DNA from: Cubamyces lactineus
Lineage: Eukaryota; Basidiomycota; Agaricomycetes; Polyporales; Polyporaceae
DNA length: 64,000 nt
NCBI GenBank assembly: GCA_022376465.1
Contig: JACDTU010000023.1
Location: 1-64,000 of the forward strand
Reading direction: 5' to 3'
Below, one piece after another: positions 26,248-37,815 of the stretch; position 1 is the stretch's first letter, and every line of letters starts with the position of its first letter. The notes beneath the pieces were generated by a model. That model searched no databases. It was not told the DNA's origin and was given only the letters and a program-made list of their open reading frames with translations. The position numbers and the translations under genes were made by a program.

Positions 26248-27919
26248 AACAAATAGCAGTAGCGCGCATATGGAGATAGGCGGACTACACAACGAGTCAA
26301 CCGGCATCTCAGGCACGACCAAATGTGCGCGCACGTCGGGGAGAAGTATCGCACGAGTCGGCTGGCCAGGTGCGCGACATGGACGAGGTCCAGATTGGTA
26401 CGATGGCGGGCCCCAATTACAGACCGTCACGTCAGTAAGTGACTAGGCCTGCCAACAGGCGCACCACTTGATTAACAATAGGTAAAGCCAATAGTAGGTT
26501 TAGTTCAGGCCTCGCGCCCGGTTGCAATTACCGCGCCCGGTTGCAAGTACCGCGCCCGGTTGCAAGTACCGCGCGCACGGCCGCAAATACCGCGCTCACG
26601 GTTGCAAGTACCGCGCTCACGGTTGCAAGTACCGCGCTCACGGTTGCAAGTAGCGAACTACCATGTGCGGAACGATGGCTAGGGAACGATAACAAGGTGC
26701 GCACGTTGACGCATTGGACCATAGGAGTGACCGCGCAAGTTGCAAGCCCATCCGACGATAGCAAAGCAACAGGGCAAGCGTCAGTTGACCAAGAGGACTG
26801 GTCGCGAGGTCGTGCGACTGATCGTTTGGTGGCTGGCTCTGTGTAAAGGGCGCTGTATATGGAAGAGAAATCACCTTCCAGGCATGGGCTGACCCTCTCG
26901 TGACAGGCCGAAGCGGTTGGTTGACCCGCGATCCATTAAAGGTTGGCGTAGACGGTTTTTCCTCATGTAGATATCTACAGCTAATGTCTATTTGTCAGGA
27001 TCTACAACTCTGCTTGCAATGTGATAAACGTGCGGCCGTCCGCCATATCCCGGGGATTGCGCCATGCGTTGTGATATATGAGAAATTACGGGGCGCGTCT
27101 TCTGCCGCGCAGAAGACGCGGTGGGACAAGCGGGGCTGGGCTGAGGGGGCGAAGTGCGATATACCTGACGGAGACGACCACGTGCGAATCCGACCTCTGA
27201 GCATGTTCGCTGACCGAATGATGGTAAGCAGGTGCAATCCACCATATGCGATATTCCAAAGCACAGGTACTAACTGACGTCATTGACGAAGACGATCGGT
27301 GCCTGATCGCGAACGACATTGTGGGGGTGGCAGTGTCGGTGCAGATGCTCGCGCCTGGTACATGCAGTCAGAACTCGCGATGGTGGCAAATGAATCATAT
27401 CAACGGGCGTGAAGCAACGATCGAGTGGAAGGGTGTTCGAGCAAGGAAGTGTAGGCAGAGTGCTTGTAGATGGACAGCGGGCCGCTCAGACGGACGTGCC
27501 GCAAGCATGCGGATGTACATGCCCAAACCGAAGGGTGCGTACTCGCGCTAGGCACGATGAGAAGAAGATTGAGGACAAGGCCATTTACTCGTTCGCCCGC
27601 GCGAAGCCCCGAGGTAGGGTAGATCGCAGTGTGGGCATGGCTTATTGAGGGTGCAACACACGCGTATAGATACAACTGATATAGTATCACTCGAACTGGC
27701 TTCCGCGCGTACGAAACCGTTGCGATGAAACACCGTACCGTACAACGTACTTTTTTTTCGTTCGCCTGAAATATCATTCATTAGAGGACGTTGTTGCTGA
27801 CCGTACAGCGTGCAAACGTTTCCTCTGGCGCGAGTGGCGGTGTAGCGCCTTCTCGCACTCTGACCGTGACCACTCACTAGACTCACCACATACCACTCCA
27901 AGTCCCACCGCGCCACAAC
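26248..27919. other. Gene-poor stretch with a minisatellite and a doubtful coding region
   Basis: Besides the minisatellite at 26512-26652, the part 26900-27550 has open frames that read somewhat like protein (KLRGASSAAQKTRWDKRGWAE; DRCLIANDIVGVAVSVQM; NSRWWQMNHINGREATIEW). A plausible intron separates two of them: donor GTAAGC at 27222 and a CTAAC before the acceptor near 27290. I cannot build a complete gene with start, consistent phases and stop, so it may be a decayed gene. Confidence 0.4.
26512..26652. repeat. GTTGCAA minisatellite, about seven units of 19-21 bases
   Basis: Consecutive units of the form CCGCGCCCGGTTGCAAGTA and CCGCGCTCACGGTTGCAAGTA. The unit length changes from 19 to 21 bases within the array, and one unit has GGCCGCAAAT. 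The palindromic core is TTGCAA. Scattered copies of the core recur at 28915-29060. Confidence 0.85.
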
Positions 27920-28452
27920 ATGCCGGCGAAGTTTGCTTTGAAGACGGCGCCGTACGTCGTAAGTGGCCATGTTAGACCGAACGTGCGCGACGGAATATCG
28001 AACTGACGGACTTATAGGCCATTGTTGGGGTATTGGGACACGACGAAAGAGCGCGCACAGGTGTGAATGTCGACGACTTCATTACGGTAAGTAGACCGAA
28101 TGTACACGTGCACCTCGCACTGACTAAGTGCATCAGGCTTTGGTGACGATTGGATTCGCGTGGATGCCCAACACTGACAGCACCAAGATGGAATTTCGTT
28201 GGGTACGCGGGCCGGAGGATAAACGCGAGCACCTCCTCCTGGTTCAGTCCCCCGCGGCATGCGACGTCTGGTGGGGATATGAGCACGCGGAGTATGCGAC
28301 ACAGACTCGCCCAATGACAGGTTTCCTAACGCAGTTGCAGACTGGCTCGGGTTCTTGAAGATGACTTTGAACTCAACTATACCGACTTCATCGAGGTACG
28401 CGCGGATATCGCCATCAAAGGGAACGGATTTAGCATCATGGAGACCATGTAG
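27920..28452 (+). CDS. Small uncharacterised protein, 124 aa, 4 exons
   Basis: Exons: 27920-27958, 28018-28086, 28137-28291 and 28341-28452. The first two donors are GTAAGT, and the introns (59 and 50 bases) have CTGAC branch sites. The last intron (GTATGC at 28292, acceptor TTGCAG at 28340) is chosen because it leads into the coherent acidic end VLEDDFELNYTDFIEV; without it the frame stops at 28358. The protein starts MPAKFALKTAPYV and has a middle segment FITALVTIGFAWMPN...KMEFRWVRGPEDKREHLLLVQ. A short helix, GF and strand-like order is vaguely like the small double-stranded-RNA-binding-like (HicA-type) fold, but this is weak. Soluble; function unknown. Confidence 0.6.
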
Positions 28453-29109
28453 AACGGACGGATTAGCGACGGCATTGTCGTATTTTCTTGTCTACGCGAC
28501 ACGTGTAGCCCGGCACACACGCGATATCTCGATTCTTACAGCCGTCGTACCCCCGGGGCAGGACGTACGTGTACATTACATCAAATGCTAACATTGCCTG
28601 GCACTCAGATATGTGGGGAGATCGACCGACCTCCCGCTGCTGTGGATCGTAGCCGGATCGATCGCATCTGCTGGATCTTGGCTTGGATCACCGGTAGAAC
28701 ACCGGACTTCACCGGGCTTACTCGACGTGGGGCTGCGGCCTGTTTTTAACAGTAAAACAGCAGCGCGGACGTCGGGCTTACTGAGCGAAGCAAGTGTTTA
28801 TTACGATGGATGTGCAACCACGGTCCCGAGTACGGCCGTTTTATCTACCGTATACCCCTCTTCGCTCACCGCCCTCATCATGGCTTAACGCCGGGACCTG
28901 CAACGAGGTGTGGGATGCAACTCGTGGCAGGGGACTTGCAACCGCGGTTGCAACCCCCTCCATCGGACATGGGCCTACTCGCGGCAGGTCCCCTTTGACG
29001 CCGGATTTGCATCCGGTCGCAACTCCTCGCCGTCTAATAGACGGGAGGGTTGCAACCCCACTACTGAAATAGTTGCGCTTTGTTCACCACTGATCCCTCT
29101 GGTACTATC
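28453..29109. other. No supported gene; scattered GTTGCAA motifs
   Basis: Frames are short. From about 28915 to 29060 several TTGCAACC / GGTTGCAA motifs occur in irregular spacing, related to the 26.5 kb minisatellite, and end just where the MFS fragment begins. Confidence 0.5.
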
Positions 29110-29504
29110 GTCGAAGTCACAGTATGGGTTGTCCCTTCACTCATCGAGAACGCTATCGCCGTCGCCTTCGTCGGCCTCCTCCTTGGACCCATGCACCCTA
29201 TCTTCATGAACCAAACCATGGCAATCCTTCCGCGCTGGCTCCTGACGGCCTGTATGGGATACATCGCGTCCGTTGGGCTCGCTGGTTCTGCGGTGTTGCC
29301 ATTCCTCACAGGTTTGTTGGCCTCAAAGTTTGGCATCGCGTCCCTGCAGCCGCTGTGAGTGTCTGGTTTAATTTTCTTCCGGATTTTAATATACCGCTGT
29401 TGATATAGAGAGCTGACTTTGTCGCACGTAGCGTTGTTTCGATTATGTCTACGCTGATCGTCATCTGGGCGGTCATTCCCCGCGCGCGTCTGGTTCCTAC
29501 CTGA
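29110..29504 (+). pseudogene. Detached 3' end of a Bsc6-type MFS transporter gene
   Basis: The frame from about 29110 to 29357 reads VTVWVVPSLIENAIAVAFVGLLLGPM...GLLASKFGIASLQPL. It matches the last two coding exons of the intact transporter at 33736-34137, with most residues identical. The same intron position is kept (donor GTGAGT after CAGCCGCT, acceptor CACGTAG before 29431), and the last exon ends VIPRARLVPT with TGA at 29502. All ten upstream exons are missing, and upstream sequence is the GTTGCAA-rich stretch. Duplicate in the same orientation, 4.6 kb from the intact gene. It is presumably dead. Confidence 0.8.
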
Positions 29505-31856
29505 AAGAGCTCGGGAGGGGGGGGGCCTCGCTTGCGCTGGTATGAGTAGATGGAGAACTGGGTGCTGGTATCCCTTCATGGCCTCATCATCGAATCTTGG
29601 CAATGGAGTAGAACGATGTCCATCGGTAGTTCTCTCATGCTATGGATACAGTGCCATGGTCTGTTAGGGCCGTGCCGTCCGGGGGTACAACTCCGGTGGT
29701 CGGGACTTGGACGGAGTTCGGGGTCGGAGTACGACCGGAGGTCGGACTAGCACTGGGGTGAGGACTTTCGCGAAACTATTAGTAATGCACGGGTTCCGAC
29801 TCGGTGTCCTCTATTTGCGGACTACGGAGTACGGACTTGACGGGACGGAGGTCGGACCTGAGAACGGGGTTGGGTCGGAAGGGGTGGTAGGAAGGGAATG
29901 AAGGTTGGTCGGACTAGGGGGTCGGGGTTGAGTGTCGGGGTGCGGACTAGAGGTCCAGTAAGACAAGGGTACAAGCTTAACGAGATTTCCGAACTGAGTA
30001 GCTACTACATTCCGGGGCAGTATTTATACTAAGTCAGAAACCCGATGGAAACAATAAGAGATGTACGTGATAGGAAAGAGGAGAACAAAAGTACGAAGTA
30101 ACCTGCCAAGGGTAAGATAACGCAGATAGCTCTGTAAGCAAAAGCCTCATGTAGGTAGCGCCATGAGGGGTTATCTGAGACATGTAAGTCATGGGGTCGG
30201 GGGAAGTCCGAAGTGCAGAGTACGGAGAACGGAGTCGGGGATACGGGGTACGGAAGAGCGGAGTACGGGGAAGCGGAGTATGTAGTGCGGGGTAAGGAGC
30301 GGAGTACGGGGGTTCGGGGATCGGGCTTCGGGGTTACAGCACAGAGCATAACATGGTCCTTGTGTACCTCATGGTGCACACGCTTTTTGCTTCGGCCCAA
30401 ACCTGATGCCTTGCCACTTACTAAAGGATTCACCCTGGTGCTCGGTATTCCGGTCACGATGGAAGTTCCGATTCTTCCATAGAATCGGTTATCTTACGGC
30501 GCTGAGCCCTATTTGGATCACGTGCATTTTCTGTACCCGTCGGACCCGATTGTTTGCCGTTATCTCCCGACATCCTCTATTATTCCCTCCTGTACTCGAT
30601 AGCGCTTGGCGCTACGCACGTCTCTCCTCACTTTCTCTCGCCTTAGCCTACTATGTATGCTACAGTATGTTGGTTCCTGTTTGAACTGGCACTGTCTTAC
30701 CCCTCTTTAGTACTTCTCCGCTCCTCTTCGCCATGCGCACTTTCGGGGTAGTACTGCGAATCGGTTCCGCCCGCTAAGTTGCACATTCATATTGTGCGTA
30801 GTCAGGCGCCACTAATACTATGTATATTCGTCTCGACTGTCTCGCGTTCTCGCTGCGTAGCTCTTCGGGTGCCTCTGGCGAACGTTGTTGCTTTGTCTGC
30901 CTCTTGCAGAGAACCAGGCCATCTCAAAGCTGCACGGCATTGGCGGTCGCGCCTCTTGTTCCTCCGGCATTGCAGAACTTTTCATGAATCATATCCGACT
31001 GTGTCTACTGTCCGTTATTGCTCAATATTTCTGCCCTTCCCGAGAACAGCATTCCTATTTCACCTATTCGCAGTTCTATGCGTGCATGCCAAAGAACCAT
31101 GTGGGATGATCCCAGATGCGCATGGGTTCTGCGTGAGTGCTAGTGGCAGCTCTGTCTCTTACGTTTGACTTGTGATGTACTGTCAATTGGACGTTGCGTT
31201 TACGATGTGTCAGTCGTTTGAATCCCTTATTACTGTTTCCTTGCTGTTGAAATACATCTTCCGATTTCTTGCAGTCGGCGATCTCACTGTTATGCTGTTA
31301 TTGCAGCACGTAATGCTCATCATTTATCTGTTTGTTCCTGTCGTAGATGGTCGTGCGGGGCTGAAGTAGACGATGTCGACTGTGTAGAGCATGCACAGAG
31401 TGCTGAGCATCATAGTTTGCAGCATAACTCCGTATCAATGCTGCCGTGAACGACCCGGAGAGCAGCTCTCGCGCACGAACTATTCTACGTGCCTGTTCCC
31501 TTCCGACTGGCAACTGTCGACTGCTTCCTTTGTACCTACTATACTACGAACACTTGAAGAATCGGATTCGGGGCGGCGCCGCCCGCCCGCTCTAGCACAA
31601 GTTGAATTGGACTGTATCATGTTTGTACAGGGGGGCCCGAGACGATGGGCGAGCTGAGGTCCTCGAGCGCCTGTACATGTCTGCTGCCTGATGAGCGCTC
31701 CGAGAATACTCCGATAGGTTACTGTCCTCCGTCGTAGTACTTAAGGACGAGATTGAATTGCCTGGCCAGGACGTTGGTCGCCCAGGCAAACCATCACGAC
31801 TTGAACCTACAGCCTCTCTTAGCGTTGACGACTGGAGGGAATCCAGCCCTGCCGTC
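29505..31856. other. Non-coding stretch with degenerate GGAGTACGG-type simple repeats
   Basis: At 29680-29960 and again at 30205-30340 the plus strand is dominated by short G-rich units such as CGGAGTACGG, GGTCGG and GGGGTCGG. The rest is pyrimidine-rich in places (30580-30740) without a convincing coding frame. The last part presumably holds the upstream region of the MFS gene. Confidence 0.5.
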
Positions 31857-34137
31857 ATGATGAACCTCGCGGAGAGCTCGAACGCTGCGCCCGAGATAGT
31901 AACAGACCACTCGAGCTCACTCGCCATGGCGGGACACCAGGTTAACGTCGGCGACGAAACTCAGTCTACACTGACAACCAGCTCTGCCTCCTCTCTCAGC
32001 GTGCCTGCTCGATTTCGCTCTGAGTTGTTGCGCACCGGATTCAACGCAGACTCCACACATGGAAATCCTATCGAGCTGTCCGTTATCGCCAGCGGCCCTT
32101 CAGAAGTGATAGGTTCCTCTACTGCCGTTCGCATCGGCGGGCTCGGAGACGTGGATCCTGAGGCTGCTTCCAATACTCTCTCTCAGGCAGGGCCCGGGCG
32201 CACTACCAGATTAGAACGCGACCAGAGCATCGCGGAAGACCCAGCTGTGGCAAATGCGTACAGGCGGAAGAGCCTATTGCACTTCGCGGCCCTGTGTGGA
32301 TGCCTCTTCGTCAATGGCTGGAACGACGGTACGGCTGGCCCGATGCTCCCGAGGATCCAGGAGCACTACCATGTACGTCTGTTGGCAGCTCAGGAGATAT
32401 TCGTGGAGGCCGCTTCCAGATAACTGACTGTCGGCGTTGGAATAGATTGGATTCGCGGTTGTGTCCCTGATCTTCGTGTCGAACGCCGCTGTACGTCCCT
32501 TGGCTGGACGTGCAACTCAACTATTGACTATGTCGGATTGCGCAGGGATATCTAAGCGGCGCTTTAGTCAACCTCTTCCTTACCGATAAGTTTGGCTTCG
32601 GGAAGGTATGAGCCGGAATTGACTCGTTGCGTGTCTGCACCCTCTAAAACTGACTTGGTGTCATATCCAGGTGCTCTACGTGGGTGAGAGACCTTGGAAC
32701 ACCCAATTACTAGCATATGACTGGTACTCACCCACGCTACGTCATAAACAGGCTCCTTGTGCCAAATTGGAGCCTACGCCATGCTCGCACCGGCGGGTCC
32801 CTACCCACTGATGTGTCTCGCGTTCTTCATCATTGGCTTCACCCTCGCCATTCAGGCTGCTCAAGCCACCGGATATGTCGCGAGCTTGAAGAGAGACTCC
32901 AACACCAAGATGGGAATCTTGCATGGGAGCTACGGTTCGCCATTCCGCCACCTCTCGAGTGAATGCTGCGGAATTGACTCCTGATCGCGTAGGCCTGGGC
33001 GCGCTGCTCTCGCCACTAGTCGCAACGGAGTTTTCGAAGAGCGCAAAGTACTGGTCTTTCCACTTCATCATCTCCGCGGGTCTCTACGTTGTCAACACCG
33101 CCGTTCTCTGGACAGTGTTCCGCGGCCGGAGACAGGAAGGTGAGTGACACCAGCAATCACCTTGCAATGGTTGCTGACATGCCGTGATCTATACGATAGA
33201 GATAATGAAGGAAGAGGGCGAGACGACGAGCGATGCGGAAGCTGTGAGCTCGAACAAGTTCAAGCAGATGATCAGCAACAAGGACGTGCACTTCTTGTCG
33301 CTCTGGGCACTGATTTATGTCGGCATCGAGGTCACCATGGGCGGTACGTAGCCATGTCGGTCCGACTTCGTCCGAGTAGTCATACCTGATGCCCTTTTTG
33401 CAGGCTGGAGTGTGACCTATATTCTTGAGCAGCGCCACGGTAGCTCGAATTCTGGGTACATTTCTTCTGGATTTTTCGGAGGTGAGGTGAAAATTGGTCC
33501 TCAAGGGCAGAGACACGGTGGCTAACCATGATGCAGGTCTGATGCTCGGTCGTGTGCTCTTACTCTGGCTCAATAAAAAGGTATGTAAACAACTCACGGA
33601 CTATTCGCTCCTTTCCTGACTGTAACAGATTGGAGAAAGGCGTGTCGTCTTCATATACTGCGTTCTAGTCATCGGGTAAGCCGCTGACGCCGAGGGTCTA
33701 AAAGCCTACCTCACTTACTACCATCCATCACCCAGGCTGGAGGCGACGGTGTGGCGCATCCCCTCGCTCATCGAGAACGCCATCGCCGTCTCCCTCGTCG
33801 GCCTCCTGCTCGGGCCGATGTTCCCTATCCTCATCAACCACTCGACGACAATCCTTCCGCGCTGGCTCCTCACCGCCTGCGCGGGGTACATCGCCGCTGC
33901 AGGCCAGGCGGGCTCCGCCGTGCTGCCGTTCATCACGGGCCTGCTCGCCTCCAAGTTTGGAATCACCACGCTGCCACCTTTGTGAGTTCATGGAGCATCC
34001 CGCCGTTGATGTCATGGGTATAGTGCTGATCCGGATCGCTTGCGCGTCGGTGCCGCCGCTACAGCATTGTGTCTATGATGTCCACCTTGGTCTTGCTGTG
34101 GGCTGTGATCCCGCGCGCTCGTTACGTCCCCACGTAG
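31857..34137 (+). CDS. MFS transporter, Bsc6-like, 531 aa, 12 exons
   Basis: Exons: 31857-32372, 32446-32490, 32546-32605, 32671-32683, 32752-32934, 32993-33139, 33200-33343, 33404-33481, 33537-33580, 33629-33675, 33736-33981 and 34065-34137. All introns are GT..AG, and one exon is only 13 bases. Residues 1-130 are a Ser/Thr-rich cytosolic tail. Membrane segments start at LLHFAALCGCLFVNGWNDGTAGPM and include IGFAVVSLIFVSNAA, GYLSGALVN, AYAMLAPAG...FFIIGFTLAIQAAQA, SFHFIISAGLYVVNTAVLW, FLSLWALIYVGIEVTMGGW, VVFIYCVLVIG, IENAIAVSLVGLLLGPMFPI and IVSMMSTLVLLWAVIPRARY. The GWNDGTAGP-type first segment is typical of the fungal Bsc6 group; the substrate is unknown. The start at 31857 is the first in-frame ATG. 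A plasma or vacuolar membrane location is inferred. Confidence 0.88.
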
Positions 34138-34420
34138 TTGTTCTCGATAGACAACAGTTGGATGTCATGCTCTTTGTGTCGAAGAAAACCCTGCAGTCCG
34201 ATGAGCGCTCTTTGTTCTGTTCCTTGTTTTCTTATCCGCCGTGGTGGCAATAGAAGAATGTGTCTGAAAGACACTTCCAAGCAATAAATCCTCCGATAGC
34301 CTCCGGCACATACAACAACAATAACATGTGAGAACGCCAGCACGAAAAGAGGAGAACCTAGATCCGGCAGCGAGTAAGCAAGCATAACTCCAAGTTTCGT
34401 GGTGCATGGAGAGGGGGGCG

Positions 34421-35132
34421 TCACTGGCGTTTGACAGCCTTTGACATAGCCGCAGCCAGCTGCACCGTCGCTTGCCACCAGACCGCAAACCCGAGGCCGA
34501 GGAGACCGTGGAGGGTGCCCCACACGACCTCCGGCGTGGCGCGGAACCTACGTGGACGGCGGCGGTCAACCTCGAGGCCAGTGAGGAATGAAGGAGGAAG
34601 GAACGCTTACGACTCGGCCAGGGCGCCAAAGCTGTAGGGAATAAACCGCGGCGCATTGAACAGGATCGTGGAGCAGGTGACGTGGTAGATGCAGAGCGTG
34701 ATGGCGAGCGCGCGTTTCCCGGGCAGAAACTCTATTAGACCGCCGCGGCGGGCGTGGTGAGTTCCGTCGGCGCGAGGTCTGCGAAGATAAGAAGACAGAC
34801 ATACCGGGCAGCCCGAAGCACAGAAGTGACATGAGGCACGTCCCCGCGACGAGCGCGGCATACAACTACCGTGCATAGCGTCAGAATCTCAGTTTACGAA
34901 CAGGTGCAGTGAAAAGACCTGCCTTTATGAAGACAATAGTCGTGTTGTTGAGCTGCAGGAACGGCAAGTTCAAGGGCGACCAAATCCCCTGAATGGCCAT
35001 AGGCGCGTCCAACGCGATATGCAGTAGGAATACCACCGAGCTGTGAACGTTACGATAAGCCCTTATCCAACCTCGTCTGGCGCCGATACATCTCACTCAC
35101 AAGGGGCTGTTAGCCGGTGCTACCTGCGACAT
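34421..35132 (-). CDS. Small four-segment membrane protein, 152 aa, 5 exons
   Basis: On the minus strand the exons are 35132-35101, 35040-34923, 34865-34805, 34731-34611 and 34547-34421. The protein starts MSQVAPANSPF and has four hydrophobic segments: VVFLLHIALDAPMAIQGIW, LYAALVAGTCLMSLLCFGLP, ALAITLCIYHVTCSTILF and GTLHGLLGLGFAVWWQATVQL. It ends in a basic tail. I recognise it only as a conserved-looking fungal membrane protein with no named function. The second intron seems to use a GC donor (ATAAAG|GCAGGT) with a TAG acceptor; every GT alternative breaks the frame. It converges with the MFS gene, with about 280 bases between the two stop codons. Confidence 0.8.
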
Positions 35133-35711
35133 CGTACTTTGGTCTCCACGGCGCTAGCGACGCTAACAATGCGCTGTACGTGGTGGTGGTAGAAGGTAAA
35201 GAATGACCAAGTACCCATCATTGCTCAATTGACGTTGCACACGAACTTGGGAACACAGGCACCGGATGAGAGACCGGCCACGTGGCACCACAATCATGCA
35301 GATCTCCGATGAGATCCTGATCGCAAACATCGTAAGCCTATATTAGTCAGCCAGCAGCCCTTGCGTGCGGAGGCAAATGAACCCCCCAACCACAAAAAAA
35401 TTCACAAAAGATCGTACATGGCCACTACGCCAAAGTGCTACAGGAGAGAGCATAAAAAGTATGACATCATACACTAAGAACGAGCCCGAGACCGTGTACG
35501 GGGTGCCAGAGAGAGATAACAGCATGTTTACTACGATACAAGTACGGTTCGACTTCTGCCCGCTTACTATCTATCAAGTCGTCTAAATAGGCCCAGCACC
35601 ACATAAAACCCCCAGAGGAAGCGTTAGCATAAACGCACTCGCACTCGCGCCCCGCGCCAAACCCATGCTACATACAGTACCGAGTCCAGTCCGCAGAGTG
35701 GAAGCTAGAAG
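35133..35711. other. Intergenic, no gene seen
   Basis: Upstream region of the membrane-protein gene and 3' flank of the bHLH gene, both on the minus strand. An A-rich patch (CCACAAAAAAATTCACAAAA, about 35390-35410) is the only notable feature. Confidence 0.6.
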
Positions 35712-37815
35712 CTAGTAATCGCCCTCTTCCTCGCCGTCGCCCTCCGTGACGGACAACGCCCGCGCACGCCCGAATATCCGCGACGTCGAGATCTCGCACG
35801 CGTCCAGGTCCCGCTCGAGGTCGAGCATCTCCTGGCCTTCCTCTGACGGCATGGCAGCATCCTCTCCGACGAGGTCACGGAGGCGCCTGACCTCCTGCCG
35901 GAGCTTCGTGATCTCCTCATCGCGCCGCTCGACTCGGCCTTTGAGGATCTTAATGAACTCGTTCCCGCATCGGAGCAACTGCAGCTTGCTCACGCCCCGG
36001 TTCGGGCCCTCGGCATTGCCTTTCGGCGGGCCGCGGGGCGGCATCTCTCCCGGGAGGAGGTCGCCCTGGAACCCTTCGTCCGAAGGTAGCGGGATGGGCG
36101 GGAGGAGCACGCGCAAGTCATCGAACGACGTTTTGAGCGAGTCGCGCCGCTTCTGCTCCGCGGCCTTGTGCGACGTCTTGCGGACGTGCATCGGCTGGTT
36201 GAACGGCGCAGTGGGCGAGGTGGCAATCGGCGTCATAACGGCGTTGCCAGCTGGCAGGAAAGCGTCCAATCAGTACGATGTCGTGTCGACGCTCTGGCAG
36301 GATGCGGAAGACATACCGGGACGAATAGGCTTAAGGCCTGGGCTCGTAAGGGGAGCAGCTGCCGCCTTGTCCGCGGCTTTTGCGCGCGACGAGCGGCCGC
36401 TTGTTTTTCCTTCCTTTCCTTTGTGTACAGTGGCGTCTTCCTGACCGCCAGGTTGCGGTGTAAGGGCGCTGCTGACCGCCAGCCGGCCGAGCTTCAGCAT
36501 GCTCGCCGGGGTCACAGGCGTTATCTGGCTCGGCGGCGCAGCGGTAGCAGGAGAAGCAGGCGTGGGCGGCAACGGCGGCGAGGACGCTGCCGTCGTCGTA
36601 GGTGTATTCGACGTAATGATCGGAGGGGTATAGGAAGCCGGATGGACGGGCGGCGGCATTGGCGGGTCGACGGGAGACGGCGTATCGCCGGGGACATCAC
36701 TGGGGCCTTGTATGCTGCGCTGCGCAGGGCTCGGGCGCGCGGAGGTAGACGGTGCAGGGAAGAGCGGGGTGGAGTTGGCTGATCGTGTATTCCGTACGCT
36801 ACCTCTCCTGCTCGAAGGCCCGATGGAAGGTGCTCTGATCGCGGGAGACTGCCGTTTGCGAGCAGGTTTACTCGCCACAGAGGACTCATCGCCGCTAGAA
36901 GAAGTATTCCGCCGCTTGCCCGAGGGAGCAGAGGCCCGGGGGCCGCTGGTATGCTGCGAGGAAGTGCCCGCAATCTGCGAGGCGCTACCGGCGTTGTTGT
37001 GCGGCCCGAGGAACGGACTAGGGATATGCAGCTCGTTGAAGTCGAGCTCCCCAGGAGAAATGGGTATAGCCTGCGTGTTGAAGACGATGTTCGCCGGCGC
37101 AGAGTGGGGCGCAGTGGGCAACATGTGCTGCTGCATGAAGGACGGGAGGATGGGCGGGTTTTGTACCATCGTGTTCATGGTGCCGTTGTTGGAGTGGAGC
37201 AGCATGGGCGAGATGAAGTCCGTGTTTTGCTGGGCACGCAGCTCCGTAGAGGACGCTTTACGGCAGTGAGGACCAGAAAGGGAACCGAAAGGCTAAATGT
37301 CGACGTACCTGGAGTGGGAAGACCATACTGCTGGGCGTCCCTCGAGCGGTCCAGCATCGGAGGGAGCGTAAAGGAGGACTGGCCGCTGAGCATACCCATC
37401 TGTATCGAGAGCTTAGCATACAGACGCAAAGATGGCTATGTCGCTTCTTGTGCGCTATACACCATCAGAATGACACTCGTACCTGTTGCTGCATGATCTC
37501 GTTCTGCAACTGCTGCTGTTGCTGAAGTAGCTGCTGGAGCAGGTTCAGCTTAATCTGCTGCTCCAAGAGGGCCTGCGATATCGCTTGCGAGGGGTGCGCT
37601 TGCGGCTGCATTGACTGGCTCGTCGTATCCTGCCCTCCCAGAAGGTTCCCTAGCAGCTCCATGTTGGCTTGTTGCATGCTGCCCAGTAACTGCTGCTGCT
37701 GAAAGCTGGACTGCTGGGGCGGCGGTTGTTGAGGCTGTGGCTGCGAGTTTTGGGCCGCATCGCCAAAGATGTCGGTTGTATCCTGCCCAGGCTCTTGTTG
37801 GAAGAACGAATGCAT
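35712..37815 (-). CDS. bHLH transcription factor, 633 aa, 4 exons
   Basis: On the minus strand the exons are 37815-37483, 37399-37309, 37255-36317 and 36250-35712. Residues 1-111 are Gln-rich, with coiled QLLQQQQQLQNEIMQQQ. A long Ser/Pro/Thr-rich middle follows, with basic patches such as GKRRNTSS and KPARKRQSP. The bHLH lies in the last exon: the basic helix has HKAAEQKRRDSL, with the His, Glu and Arg residues that contact an E-box, then helix 1 to LLPPIP. A loop of roughly 35 residues, rich in Gly and Pro, precedes helix 2 (VSKLQLLRCGNEFIKILK). Helix 2 runs into a charged coiled coil (DEEITKLRQEVRRLRDLV). The C-terminus is acidic. It should bind E-box DNA in the nucleus as a dimer. The Pho4/Nuc-1, Ino4 and Rtg3 classes are all possible. 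Confidence 0.9.

Noticed and set aside
28794..29209. Small plus-strand frames around the TTGCAA motifs.
   Set aside because: They run through repeats and out of frame through the MFS fragment; no gene-like features.
35746..36444. A 232-codon plus-strand frame over the bHLH gene.
   Set aside because: It is the antisense shadow of the bHLH and Ser/Pro-rich exons, which have clear homology and splice structure.
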